The notes: generated by a model not told the origin, from the letters alone. 64,000 bases of DNA from UBA2040 sp002384725 (GCA_963926475.1 CAWUXE010000006.1:124001-188000), one strand, 5' to 3'; positions 17,417 through 27,096 are shown, counted from the stretch's first letter. Numbers and translations are program-made.

Positions 17417-17722
17417 ATGATGGAATTAGAAAATACGATTGTCGACGTTCTAAAAACGATTTACGACCCTGAAATACCAGTGGATGTTTATGAATTAGGA
17501 TTGATTTACGAAGTAAAAATAGATGCCGAAAAAAACGTTGAAATCGAAATGACTTTGACGTCACCAAATTGTCCCGTTGCCGAATCAATGCCCAAAGAGG
17601 TGGAAGATAAAGTAGCGGCGATTGAAGGTGTAATGTCGTCGAAGGTGAATATCGTATTTGACCCGCCATGGGATAAAGATATGATGAGCGAAGAGGCGAA
17701 ATTGGAATTGGGTTTTTTATAG
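17417..17722 (+). CDS. sufT: DUF59/MIP18 family SUF protein
   Basis: 101-residue DUF59 protein that assists Fe-S protein maturation. It carries the hallmark TIYDPEIPVDVYELGLIYEV and a LTSPNCPVAESMP stretch with the conserved Cys, typical of the stand-alone SUF-associated MIP18 members. In Flavobacteriia this gene commonly closes the suf operon. Its start ATG follows the sufE stop by one base (a second ATG follows immediately). A double hairpin repeat lies just after the stop. Confidence 0.9.
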   Translation: MMELENTIVDVLKTIYDPEIPVDVYELGLIYEVKIDAEKNVEIEMTLTSPNCPVAESMPKEVEDKVAAIEGVMSSKVNIVFDPPWDKDMMSEEAKLELGFL

Positions 17723-17723
17723 A

Positions 17724-17780
17724 GGCGAATTGCCATTCGCCGCACAAAAACACCAATCCCAGGGCGAATGGAATTCGCCC
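17724..17780. repeat. REPIN-like pair of inverted hairpins
   Basis: Two short palindromes face each other: GGCGAAT-TGCC-ATTCGCC (17724-17741) and GGGCGAAT-GGA-ATTCGCCC (17762-17780). The reverse complement of the second closely matches the first, so the pair has the head-to-head form of a REPIN (two REP units in inverted orientation). GGCGAATTNNATTCGCC palindromes are dispersed in many bacterial genomes, as I remember. It sits between sufT and fabF and could also slow or end transcription, although no strong T-run follows. No other copy was noticed in this window. Confidence 0.65.
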
Positions 17781-17834
17781 GAACATTTTTTATGATTTAA
17801 AATATTAGGTGGAACGTAAGTTTTTTTGGTCCAA

Positions 17835-19082
17835 ATGACAAAAAGAGTAGTTATAACAGGAATGGGTGCTTTGACACCAATTGGCAATGATTTGAAATCC
17901 TATTGGGATAATCTGAAAAAAGGGGTTTCAGGTGCAGGACCTATTACAAAGTTTGATACGAAACTTTTCAAAACCAAGTTTGCTTGTGAATTGAAAGATT
18001 ACGACCCGAAAGAGCATTTTGATGTCAAAGAAATTCGCAAATACGATTTGTTTTCTCAATACGCACTCGTATCGGTTGCTGAGGCGGTTGAACACGGAAA
18101 AATTGATTTTGACACCCTGAACAAAGACCGAATCGGAGTGATTTGGGGTTCAGGAAATGGCGGAATCACGACTTTCGAAGAACAGATGACAGAATACAAC
18201 AAAGGCGATGGAACTCCGCGTTTTACACCCTTTTTCATTCCGCGTATTTTAGTCGATATCGCTTCTGGCATTATTTCTATCAAATATGGATTGCGAGGTG
18301 TAAACTTTTGTCCGGTTTCGGCATGTGCGACATCCAATACAGCCATGATTGAAGCTTTCAATTACATCAAATGGGACAAAGCCGATATGATTATAACCGG
18401 AGGTTCTGAAGCAGCGATTACAGGTTCGGCAATCGGCGGATTCTCCTCTGCACAAGCCCTTTCAAAAATGAACGATCACCCGGAAAAAGCATCTCGTCCT
18501 TTCGATGTGGAACGCGATGGATTTGTGATGGGTGAAGGCGCTGGAGCCGTTATCTTAGAAGAATACGAACACGCAATAAAACGTGGTGCAACAATATATG
18601 GCGAAATTGTTGGTGGAGGTATGGCGGCTGATGCTTATCATTTAACAGGAACGCACCCTGAAGGTGATGGAGCTGTTTTGGGAATGGTTGAAGCACTTCG
18701 TGAAGCAGGAATTTCAGCTAACGAAATAGATTATATCAACATGCATGCAACATCAACACCCGTTGGTGATATTTCAGAATTGAAAGCAGCAAAACGTGTT
18801 TTTGGAGAACATAAAAATTTGAGTATTTCAGCGACTAAATCGATGACGGGTCACTTGCTCGGTGCAGCTGGAGCGATTGAGGGAATTGCCTGTATCCTAG
18901 CTTTGCAAGAGGGAATGATTCCACCAACGATCAATACTGAAAACATAGAACCCGATTTCAAATATTTGTTTGATTTCCCGATGGGACAAGCGAAATCCAA
19001 AGAAATGAATTATGCGATGAGCAATACCTTTGGTTTTGGCGGGCATATTGCAAGTATTATTTTTAAGAAGTTTGAAGGATAA
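17835..19082 (+). CDS. fabF: 3-oxoacyl-[ACP] synthase II-type ketosynthase
   Basis: Cytoplasmic condensing enzyme of fatty-acid elongation, 415 residues from the ATG at 17835. An in-frame TTG at 17826 is open but lies in a T-run and is less likely. The active-site Cys lies in VSACATSNTAMIEA (about residue 165), and the two His in HATSTPVGD (about 305) and TGHLLGAAGA (about 340). The C-terminal SNTFGFGGHIA is the usual FabF end (HN replaced by HI). No acpP gene is adjacent, unlike many fabF genes, so this may be an additional copy or belong to a secondary lipid pathway. Confidence 0.93.
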   Translation: MTKRVVITGMGALTPIGNDLKSYWDNLKKGVSGAGPITKFDTKLFKTKFACELKDYDPKEHFDVKEIRKYDLFSQYALVSVAEAVEHGKIDFDTLNKDRIGVIWGSGNGGITTFEEQMTEYNKGDGTPRFTPFFIPRILVDIASGIISIKYGLRGVNFCPVSACATSNTAMIEAFNYIKWDKADMIITGGSEAAITGSAIGGFSSAQALSKMNDHPEKASRPFDVERDGFVMGEGAGAVILEEYEHAIKRGATIYGEIVGGGMAADAYHLTGTHPEGDGAVLGMVEALREAGISANEIDYINMHATSTPVGDISELKAAKRVFGEHKNLSISATKSMTGHLLGAAGAIEGIACILALQEGMIPPTINTENIEPDFKYLFDFPMGQAKSKEMNYAMSNTFGFGGHIASIIFKKFEG

Positions 19083-19122
19083 AGCTCATTATTAATTGTC
19101 AATTATCCGTTGTAAATTAAAC

Positions 19123-20475
19123 CTACTCTTTCTCCACTTCTTCGTCTTTGTCACGACCAATACAAAACGCCAGCCCACTGCTGATATGGAAATTCTTTGA
19201 TCGAGCGGGTGCAATGAATCCAAAAATATTATCAGAACTGATGAAATACGCCATTCTCGATCCTTTCAGACCTACACTTACACCTATGTTAGTTGCACTT
19301 CGGGCACTTAATGTGTAGTTTACATTCAACATAAACCACTTTTTTAAAGTCAATGATCCTTGAAGCATCAATGTTGGGCGATATTTGTTGTTCGTGAAAT
19401 CTGAAAACAAAAAGGCGCCCGCTCCGAACATTTTGGTCAATTCCATATTCGCTCCTACGATAAAACGAGCGGGTAAGACAGTACGATAACTATCATTGTT
19501 TCCTTCCACTTTGAAAATATGTTCTAAGGTGTCGACTAGGGTTTCGAAATAATTCGAATCATTAATCGCTTGATTTAAATCCACACCTTCAAAAGTATAG
19601 GAGAATGAACTTCGTTTGTAATTCTGAACATTCTGCGTCCAATTGATCGAACCTAGGTCCAACAAACTTGCTGAAAGTAGCAGTTTCTCCGATAACTGAT
19701 ACGATCCACCAAAATCGAATGCAAAGCCTTTGTTTCGGGCTTTGAGTGCCGTAAGTGGATCATAATTCAATCCGTTTATTGCCAAACCAGATGTTCGCAA
19801 ATCCAACTCCCCATCAAGGGTCAAATCGAAAGTGGTAGCGTCTGTTGTTAGTCCAAGCACACTTTTTTCAGTGGTAACGTTTCCAATTCCTGATAATAAC
19901 TTAAATCGTGCGCCCAATTTTAATTTATCACCAAATTCTCGATTTGCACCAAAGGCCAATTCAACGTAGCTGTTTGCATAGATTCCTATACCTCTCATAT
20001 CAGCTCGTTGACCTAATAAAGTACCTCCATTTCCTTCTACCATCAGAGAGAAAAAATCTTTGGGATAAGTAAACTGAACGCTAAACCGATTGTACAAACC
20101 TACGCTGAAATACGTTTTTCTTAACTTCATTCCAAAACTTAGAAGTTCGTTTTGCACATTAAAACCAATGTGATTCAACTTCGCCATTTTCGAAACTGCA
20201 TTGCTTGGTGACAATACCAGAGAATCATCTTGGGCGCGTTCCACCAAAATATCGTTGAGTGTAAATCCACTATTGGAAAACCCTAAACTGTGCATGCCGG
20301 TTCCAAGACTGAAGTGAAACTTGTTTTCTGGGCTAAAAGCAGGATTATAGGCATGGGCTTGAGGCATAAGCTGCAATCCACCGTAAAACCCAAAGTTATT
20401 CTGTGCTTCACTGATCGAATTGAATCCAATAACAGCGAAAATTACAAGGCAACTTTTTTTCAATTTCTGTATCAT
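19123..20475 (-). CDS. DUF5723 family outer-membrane-type protein
   Basis: About 450 residues, with a signal peptide (residues 1-24, ending SISEAQ) followed by NFGFYGGLQLMPQAHAYNPAF. This matches the start of PorP/DUF5723 barrel proteins of Bacteroidota. The rest is alternating strands with repeated short Gly/aromatic turns, and a C-terminal SSGLAFCIGRDKDEE tail. ATG 20475 is preferred over an in-frame GTG at 20484. It lies 12 bases after the 533-residue lipoprotein gene, and the two probably form one transcript. The function is unknown; an outer-membrane channel or anchor role is inference from the fold pattern. Confidence 0.75.
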   Translation of the reverse strand: MIQKLKKSCLVIFAVIGFNSISEAQNNFGFYGGLQLMPQAHAYNPAFSPENKFHFSLGTGMHSLGFSNSGFTLNDILVERAQDDSLVLSPSNAVSKMAKLNHIGFNVQNELLSFGMKLRKTYFSVGLYNRFSVQFTYPKDFFSLMVEGNGGTLLGQRADMRGIGIYANSYVELAFGANREFGDKLKLGARFKLLSGIGNVTTEKSVLGLTTDATTFDLTLDGELDLRTSGLAINGLNYDPLTALKARNKGFAFDFGGSYQLSEKLLLSASLLDLGSINWTQNVQNYKRSSFSYTFEGVDLNQAINDSNYFETLVDTLEHIFKVEGNNDSYRTVLPARFIVGANMELTKMFGAGAFLFSDFTNNKYRPTLMLQGSLTLKKWFMLNVNYTLSARSATNIGVSVGLKGSRMAYFISSDNIFGFIAPARSKNFHISSGLAFCIGRDKDEEVEKE

Positions 20476-20487
20476 CTTTCTCACTAT

Positions 20488-22089
20488 TTAAAATTGAACA
20501 CTTCCTTGTACCTGCATTCCTACACGAACGTTGAACATGTAATCCTCATACATCTTAACTATCGTGCCTTGATTTCCTTGGAAAGTTTGCGAATCGACTT
20601 CAAAAATGATGTATTTCATATTGCCCAACAAAGGCAATTCCGCTTTTGTAATCGTGAAATCATTTATCTTTTGGACTTTCGTCGTTGCTTTTCCAGCTGA
20701 ATTGACCGGAGCTGCTCCAATTAATGTTTGTGTCCCGCTTGTCAAATCTTTGAGTAAACTGTAGTTTTGATCCACCAATAATACTTTCACATTTGCCTCA
20801 ACGGGAAATCCATTTTCTGTATTCAAACGAATCATTACTGACTCCACAAATTCTTGGTTAAAATCAGCGGAAGCTTCAATCGTATCGCTGAACATGAATC
20901 CAGTTGCGAACCCTTCCAACGGTAAGTTCAAGGTTCCTTTCAATTTTAATTTACTATCGTCTTTTACAAAGTTAATTGCTTGCCCTGCAGGATTCGAAAT
21001 ACCATCCACGTCATAAATTAAACTCTTTGGTGTGGGCGTTATTATCGTATTCAAATTTCCTGTGTTTGAGGTACTCAGCGACAAGGTGGATGATGAACTT
21101 TGACCTACAGTGATAGGAGCTGTAACATTGAATGTTGGAGGGAACCCTGTGAGGGGATACTCCGTTCCCGAAGTCGTTTCTTTTGTTTTAATTTGATTAA
21201 TTCCGATTTGAACAGGTAATCCAAAACTATTGACAAAAGTAAGGTCGATGCTCGGATTTATTAAAGAAAAGCTCCCACTCGTGAAATTATTGAAAAGGTT
21301 AATGTCAACAGTATCCATGGCGTTGAACAAGTTTTGCATTCCAAAATAACCATGAACTAAATCATATTCCATATTGGCTACATTGAAACTAAAATCAACC
21401 GATTCTGCACCAATTATTGGGTTTCCACTTCCAGTAATTTCAACTGCAACATTCACATTAATTTCACTGTGTGCATTTGGTCCATTGGTTAAATCCACAA
21501 AAACTGTATTCAAATTAATCGTTGTTGAACCAATTTGAGGAACCGTTCCTCCATAAACCAGATTAATAACTCGTGAAACGGGCGTCCCATTTTCTGTCAA
21601 ATCCGGAAAGGAAAACGTGTATTTAACGTCGTGCAATAAAGTCGTTGAAGTAGTAATTGTGATCAATCCATTTTTAAAATCTACATCGTACAACTCCGCA
21701 CCTAAGGGATTTGTTAAGGAAATAATTTCCGAATAATTGAAGGTTTGCGTTCCTGAATAGGACGGCAATATTGGCGCCCCTATTCCATTTGCGGATTCAC
21801 TGAAATTAAAGTTTTGATCGGGTAAACTCGCAACATCGGCTGCATTTAAAAGAACTTTCTCTGAAGTGTAAATCAAAGCCAAAGCGCCTTGTTGGTCAAT
21901 TACAATCAAATCGCCCGTGTCTTTTTCAAGTACATCATAAACGGAAAATTCCCCCTTTGCCAATGGAACAGCTAAACTCGGATTCCAAGCGTCACTTGAT
22001 ATTTTGGATAAATCGACCTTTTTACAGGCGTAAATCATAGAAATGAGCAACAGCGCCAGAATCGTGTATCGGATTCGAATAGTTTTCAT
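20488..22089 (-). CDS. Hypothetical lipoprotein, partner of DUF5723 protein
   Basis: 533 residues. The N-terminal signal peptide LALLLISMIYAC ends in a lipobox-like Cys at about residue 22, followed by KKVDLSKISSDAWNPSLAVP. The remainder is Thr/Ser/Asn-rich beta-structure (TTTSTTLLHDVKYTFSFPD, SLSTSNTGNLNT) with no catalytic motif visible. The DLSKxxxxxWNPxLAxP start is, from memory, a recurring start of Bacteroidota lipoproteins encoded next to DUF5723 genes; I cannot name the family. It probably lies in the outer leaflet or periplasm and works with the downstream barrel protein (inference from neighbourhood). Confidence 0.7.
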   Translation of the reverse strand: MKTIRIRYTILALLLISMIYACKKVDLSKISSDAWNPSLAVPLAKGEFSVYDVLEKDTGDLIVIDQQGALALIYTSEKVLLNAADVASLPDQNFNFSESANGIGAPILPSYSGTQTFNYSEIISLTNPLGAELYDVDFKNGLITITTSTTLLHDVKYTFSFPDLTENGTPVSRVINLVYGGTVPQIGSTTINLNTVFVDLTNGPNAHSEINVNVAVEITGSGNPIIGAESVDFSFNVANMEYDLVHGYFGMQNLFNAMDTVDINLFNNFTSGSFSLINPSIDLTFVNSFGLPVQIGINQIKTKETTSGTEYPLTGFPPTFNVTAPITVGQSSSSTLSLSTSNTGNLNTIITPTPKSLIYDVDGISNPAGQAINFVKDDSKLKLKGTLNLPLEGFATGFMFSDTIEASADFNQEFVESVMIRLNTENGFPVEANVKVLLVDQNYSLLKDLTSGTQTLIGAAPVNSAGKATTKVQKINDFTITKAELPLLGNMKYIIFEVDSQTFQGNQGTIVKMYEDYMFNVRVGMQVQGSVQF

Positions 22090-22250
22090 CTGTTTTGTTT
22101 TGTAGCTCTTTTGTTAAGATGCTGATAATCGTAAAGATAAGAAAAGTATGAAAAATAATAATTACGAAGATTTCATTCAAAGTTTAAATAGTTCCTTGTT
22201 TGATTCTGCCGTTTCCTGAGCAAATTAGCCCATAAAAAACCCAATGAATA

Positions 22251-22279
22251 CCATGAATAGGACCTTCTCTATTCCATGG
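22251..22279. terminator. Imperfect hairpin downstream of uvrA
   Basis: CCATGAATAG / CTATTCCATGG can fold with one bulged base and an 8-nt loop. Read on the minus strand it follows the uvrA stop by about 15 bases, and a TTTTTT run comes about a dozen bases later. It is a weak terminator candidate. Confidence 0.35.
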
Positions 22280-22293
22280 ATATAGCGTGTTAA

Positions 22294-25101
22294 TCACTTC
22301 AATTCCTGCTTCAAATACCTCGCCGTATGCGAAACTTTCTCAAATTTTTTGACAATCTGTTCTGGAGTACCTTCCGCAATAATTTTTCCACCACCTTTTC
22401 CGCCCTCAGGACCAATATCGATGATGTGATCTGCCACTTTGATGATGTCTAAATTGTGTTCAATAACGAGAACTGTATTTCCTTCATCCGCCAAACGTTG
22501 CAGCACTTGCAAAAGTACGCGAATGTCCTCAAAATGCAAACCTGTTGATGGTTCATCAAGAATATACATCGTATTTCCTGTGCTTCTTTTCGATAATTCT
22601 GAAGACAACTTAACCCTTTGTGCTTCACCACCTGAGAGTGTTGTGGACGATTGTCCGAGTTGAACATATCCTAAACCAACAGAATTCAAGGTTTCCAAAA
22701 CCCGTCTAATTTTCGGAATTTTCACAAAGAATTTTGCTCCTTCTTCAATCGTCATTGATAAAACATCGGAAATGGATTTACCTCTGTAACGGACTTCTAA
22801 TGTTTCATCGTTGTAGCGTTTCCCATTGCAGGTTTCACACTCAACATAAACGTCGGGAAGGAAATTCATTTCGACAACTTTCAAACCTCCACCACGGCAA
22901 GTTTCGCAACGACCACCTTTCACATTAAAAGAGAATCGGCCGGCTTTGTAACCACGAATTTGTGCTTCGGGCAAGCTGGCGAACAAACTTCTGATTTCGT
23001 CAAAAACTTTTGTGTATGTTGCTGGGTTTGAGCGAGGGGTTCGCCCGATTGGACTTTGATCGATCTCAATGATTTTGTCTATGTTTTCTATTCCTTTTAT
23101 TTTCTTGTACGGCAATGGTTTCTTCACTCCGTTGTAAATTTCAGCCACTAAAATGGGATAAAGCGTCTGATTTACCAGGGATGATTTTCCGCTACCTGAA
23201 ACACCCGTGACGCAAGTAAATGTCCCCAATGGGATATACAAATCTACATTTTGAAGGTTGTGGCCTGTTGCTCCAAGCAAAGACATTTTTTTGCCATTTC
23301 CTTTGCGTCTGGTTTTTGGAACTTCGATTTTGACTTCGCCTTTCAGGTATTTCGTGGTCATGGAGTCATTGGAAATCAATTCATCGTAGGTCGCAGCGGT
23401 AACGATTTGACCACCGTGTTTTCCCGCACCTGGACCAATGTCAACAATGAAATCGGCTTTCTCCATGATTTCTTTGTCGTGTTCAACAACAATTACAGAA
23501 TTTCCCGCATCTCTTAAACTGAGCAAAGAATTTATCAAACGTGAATTATCTCGTTGGTGCAAACCGATGCTTGGTTCATCCAAGACGTAGAGCACATTCA
23601 TCAATTCGGAACCAATTTGATTGGCCAACCGAATACGCTGTGCTTCGCCTCCTGAAAGGGTTTTTGAAGAACGATGCAAAGTCAAATAATTGAGTCCTAC
23701 TTCGAGAATAAATTTTAATCGGGAATTGATTTCCTTCAAAATCTCTGTTCCAATCATCATCTGATCTTTGTTTAGTTTTTTTGGAACTTCTAGGAAAAAT
23801 TCTGACAATTCGCTCAAATCCATGGCGCCAAGTTCGCCAATATGCTTGTCGTTAATTTTAAAATGAAGCGACTCCTTTTTCAGTCGAGATCCTTCGCATG
23901 TATCACACGTTACCTTGTTCATGAAACTGCGCGCCCAACGTTGAATGCCAGCCGAGCTATCTTCAGCATGTCGCGACATAAAGTTTACGATTCCTTCGAA
24001 GGGAACAAATGTTGTCTTTTTGGAACGCTCAATTCCGTCGTTTCCATACAGAAGCAAATTGATTACTTCTTCAGGAATTTCAGAAAGTGGGGTTGTAATC
24101 GAATAATCTTCGGCTCGCAGAACGTTTTCGATTTTATCGAAAATCCACGTGCGTTTGTATTCCCCAAGAGGCTCTATTCCGCCTTTTTTAATAGATTTTG
24201 ACGGATCAGGAATAATTTTTTCTAAATCAGCTTCGGTCACCTCACCTAGTCCACTGCACGTTGGACATGCTCCGTAAGGTGAATTGAAAGAGAACAAACT
24301 AGGTTCAGGTTCTGGATAGGAAATTCCTGTGCTTGGGCACATCAAAGTCCGGCTAAAATGGCGAACATCATTAGTGTCTAGATCCAACACCATCATCGCT
24401 TTTCCGCCATGTTTCATGGTGGTTAAAACAGAGTCATAAATGCGTTTTCTGTCTTTTTTGTCGATTGGCATTCTGTCCACCACCATTTCAATGTCGTGCA
24501 CTTTGTATCTGTCCAAACGCATCCCTTTTTCTATCGGAATCATTTCACCGTCCACACGAACTTTGGTAAAACCCATCTTAATCAATTGGTCGAATAATTC
24601 TCTGTAATGTCCTTTTCTCCCTTTGATCTTTGGAGCCAAAAAAGCTGCTTTTTTTCCATGATATTGCTCGATAATTAAATCGACAATTTGATCATCAGAA
24701 TATTTGACCATTTTTTCGCCAGTATTGTAAGAATGGGCTTCGCCAACTCTAGCGTATAACAAACGTAGGAAGTCGTATATCTCAGTAATCGTACCAACCG
24801 TAGATCGAGGACTTCGGGAAATGGTTTTTTGTTCGATGGCAATTACAGGACTTAAACCTTCTATCTTATCGACATCGGGTCTTTCTAATCCGCCCAAAAA
24901 CTGACGTGCATACGAAGAAAAAGTTTCGATATAACGACGTTGACCTTCGGCAAATATAGTGTCGAAAGCCAAAGATGACTTTCCGCTACCACTCAACCCT
25001 GTAAAAACGACAAGTTTGTTTCTCGGAATTTCTAGATCAACGTTTTTTAAATTATGCTCTTTGGCTCCGTAAACTCGAAGCGTCGGTTTTTTGTCAATCA
25101 T
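22294..25101 (-). CDS. uvrA: Excinuclease ABC subunit A
   Basis: Nucleotide-excision-repair damage sensor, 935 residues from the ATG at 25101. An upstream in-frame Met at 25161 would run into the preceding gene and is not conserved. Two ABC modules are visible: Walker A GLSGSGKSSLAF (about residue 30) and GVSGSGKSSLVNQT (about 640), with signatures TLSGGEAQRIRLA and TLSGGEAQRVKLS. The second zinc module is intact (CETC...CETC). The first has CPSTGISYPEPEP before ACPTC, so one of the four Cys is replaced; as I recall, this is common in Bacteroidota UvrA. It abuts the transglycosylase gene (1-base gap). Confidence 0.97.
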   Translation of the reverse strand: MIDKKPTLRVYGAKEHNLKNVDLEIPRNKLVVFTGLSGSGKSSLAFDTIFAEGQRRYIETFSSYARQFLGGLERPDVDKIEGLSPVIAIEQKTISRSPRSTVGTITEIYDFLRLLYARVGEAHSYNTGEKMVKYSDDQIVDLIIEQYHGKKAAFLAPKIKGRKGHYRELFDQLIKMGFTKVRVDGEMIPIEKGMRLDRYKVHDIEMVVDRMPIDKKDRKRIYDSVLTTMKHGGKAMMVLDLDTNDVRHFSRTLMCPSTGISYPEPEPSLFSFNSPYGACPTCSGLGEVTEADLEKIIPDPSKSIKKGGIEPLGEYKRTWIFDKIENVLRAEDYSITTPLSEIPEEVINLLLYGNDGIERSKKTTFVPFEGIVNFMSRHAEDSSAGIQRWARSFMNKVTCDTCEGSRLKKESLHFKINDKHIGELGAMDLSELSEFFLEVPKKLNKDQMMIGTEILKEINSRLKFILEVGLNYLTLHRSSKTLSGGEAQRIRLANQIGSELMNVLYVLDEPSIGLHQRDNSRLINSLLSLRDAGNSVIVVEHDKEIMEKADFIVDIGPGAGKHGGQIVTAATYDELISNDSMTTKYLKGEVKIEVPKTRRKGNGKKMSLLGATGHNLQNVDLYIPLGTFTCVTGVSGSGKSSLVNQTLYPILVAEIYNGVKKPLPYKKIKGIENIDKIIEIDQSPIGRTPRSNPATYTKVFDEIRSLFASLPEAQIRGYKAGRFSFNVKGGRCETCRGGGLKVVEMNFLPDVYVECETCNGKRYNDETLEVRYRGKSISDVLSMTIEEGAKFFVKIPKIRRVLETLNSVGLGYVQLGQSSTTLSGGEAQRVKLSSELSKRSTGNTMYILDEPSTGLHFEDIRVLLQVLQRLADEGNTVLVIEHNLDIIKVADHIIDIGPEGGKGGGKIIAEGTPEQIVKKFEKVSHTARYLKQELK

Positions 25102-25102
25102 T

Positions 25103-26020
25103 TTAATCCTTGTAATTGCTGAAATGTTCGTCGTTTGCTGGCAATAAAATAGTATATCCACCTGTTCGATTTGGCAGTCGATTTCCGATAATCCATGGAT
25201 TCAATTTTCTAACGATTTTATAATTGTAGCCTTTTCCCTTTGACCACTGAGCGACGTCTGGAATTCCCTCTTCCACAAGTTTTGACTTCGTTTCGAAGGG
25301 TTCGTATTGTTGAATTGTACTCAGATCGTATCCATATTTCATGGGGTCCTCAAATATCAATTTCATGGCCAATATTCTAAAAACATAACGACCTGTTTCA
25401 TTGTTCATGTAGGTGTCAAAATAACTTTCTGCTTCTTGCCACTTTTTATCCTTTTTCAATCCGGACACACCTCTATTGTATGAAGCTGCCGCATCTACCC
25501 AACTTCCCATGGAGTCTTTCGCATCAATTATATATTTTGCCGCAGCTGGAGTACTTTTCGCCAAGTCGTTTCTTTCATCGATATACTCACTTATTGTCAT
25601 ACCGTATTCGCTAGCAGTGCCAGGCAAAAATTGCCAAAAACCTTGCGCTCCAGAAGGACTTGTCACATTTTCTAAACCAGATTCGATAATGGCCAAATAC
25701 TTAAAATCATCGGGTAAATTGTTCTCTTTCATCAATCGTTCTAGCTCGGGTAAAAAACGAGTAGATCTTTTCAAATAAGGGATGATCAAATTATGATAGT
25801 AAACAATAGCATGCAATTCTTTGTCTAATCGTTCTTTCAAATCCCAATCCGTAAAATCGATTAGTTCACCGGCAAAAACTATAGAATCAGGCAATTTCGG
25901 CATTTGAAAATGCTCCACCCTTGATTCCGATTTTGACTCTTCTTGTTTTTGCCCTTCCGCCTCGCATGACAGAAAAAAAACAGAAATAAAAATTAAGATT
26001 TTAGAAAGAAATAATCTCAT
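25103..26020 (-). CDS. MltD-like lytic transglycosylase lipoprotein
   Basis: 305-residue peptidoglycan-cleaving enzyme. A lipoprotein signal ends VFFLSC (about residue 19). A linker is followed by the SLT domain (about 95-240) with the catalytic Glu in YLAIIESGLEN, then SPSGAQGFWQFLPGTASEYG and DAAASYNRGVSGL. The C-terminal part (about 250-305) resembles the degenerate region that replaces LysM repeats in many Bacteroidota MltD-like proteins (NPWIIGNRLP). It acts in the periplasm or at the outer membrane. It directly precedes uvrA on the same strand and probably shares its transcript. Confidence 0.9.
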   Translation of the reverse strand: MRLFLSKILIFISVFFLSCEAEGQKQEESKSESRVEHFQMPKLPDSIVFAGELIDFTDWDLKERLDKELHAIVYYHNLIIPYLKRSTRFLPELERLMKENNLPDDFKYLAIIESGLENVTSPSGAQGFWQFLPGTASEYGMTISEYIDERNDLAKSTPAAAKYIIDAKDSMGSWVDAAASYNRGVSGLKKDKKWQEAESYFDTYMNNETGRYVFRILAMKLIFEDPMKYGYDLSTIQQYEPFETKSKLVEEGIPDVAQWSKGKGYNYKIVRKLNPWIIGNRLPNRTGGYTILLPANDEHFSNYKD

Positions 26021-26067
26021 GGCAATATTGTGTCTGGTAAAGTTAGTATTTCATAGGGAAAACTCCC

Positions 26068-27093
26068 CTACTGTTTATACTCGATTTTATTGCGATACAA
26101 ATAGCCAAAAATAGCAGCGAAATAGGTAAGACAAATACCAATAACAAGGTATTGATTATCTACGGCAAACTATATTAAGGCCACCGCAACAGGCACTGAC
26201 ACGGCACTTAAGAAAAGAAAAACGTACTACCCTTGTTTCTCTGATTTTCCGGAATAAACCAAATGATGGATTGTATGGTCTTTTCCTCCCGCCATTGGAG
26301 ATTGACCTTTTTTCAAGCGGTTGATCACCACGGTTAAGGTATCTGCCGCAACGGGTGTCAGTATTATTAATGCAAGAACAGGACCCAACATCGCACTATC
26401 GTCGATAAACAATTAACCTGAAAGTAAAACTTTAATGGTAAAAAAGGCAATGATTAGACCTGCAAATTGACTGCCCCCGTCACCCATGAACATTTTTGAT
26501 GGATGCACATTGAACTTTAAGAAAGCAATGATTGCTCCTACGCACACCACCATCAATAAGGACCAAATACTTAAAAAACAACCCTTCGTTATCCATGTCA
26601 AGACAAGGTAATATTACAAATAAGGTAACTGTCCCGTTTATTCCATCCATATTGTCAAGCATATTGAGGGAATTCATTAAAGTAACCACCCAGACTACAG
26701 TAAGAATAATATTGGCGATATCAGATGAAAAAAGTGTGATTTGATTTCTCGAAAAGGCAAAAATAAATCCACAAGCAATTTGTGCCGCCAGCTTCAACAT
26801 CGGTTTTGTATCTTAGGCATCATTGGAGATTCTCATAGCAAAAGCTAGGGAAGTAGAGCTACCAAGCCTATAAAATCTGTTTGGATTGAAAGTAAATCGT
26901 CTGTAAATAGAGGAGCGAAGACAAAATACATGCTTATGCCACCAAGAGAAGGTTTAGATTCATTACTCCGGCGCACATTGGCGTCATTTTTGTTTCTGAT
27001 GCCCAAAGTTTTGGCAAAATTAATGACCTAAGAGTTTGTAAGAATACCAATGTATAAACTAACAACGAGTACAAGAAGAATATAAAAAATGGT
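26068..27093 (-). pseudogene. WecA/TagO-like undecaprenyl-phosphate sugar-1-P transferase pseudogene
   Basis: On the minus strand, pieces of a polyisoprenyl-phosphate glycosyl-1-phosphate transferase appear in order: LGIRNKNDANVRRSNESKPS, LGGISMYFVF, TKPMLKLAAQIACG, NSLNMLDNMDGING (substrate motif), KMFMGDGGSQFAG, and GQSPMAGGKDHTIHH near the end. It ends YRNKIEYKQ before a TAG at 26068-26070. Several in-frame stops interrupt it (for example 26413-26415, 26227-26229 and one near 26813), and a frame change lies between about 26590 and 26630, so no full-length protein can be made. It begins 4 bases after the rfbC stop, so the two were once an operon. This explains the 1.07-kb gap with no intact gene. 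Confidence 0.85.
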
Positions 27094-27096
27094 GGT

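Noticed and set aside
17151..17786. Long minus-strand open frame across sufE and sufT
   Set aside because: It crosses two strongly supported genes and the hairpin repeat, with no coding signal of its own.
22294..25101. Loss of one Cys in the first UvrA zinc module as a defect
   Set aside because: The CPSTGISYPEP form appears, from memory, to be normal for Bacteroidota UvrA, and all ATPase motifs are intact.
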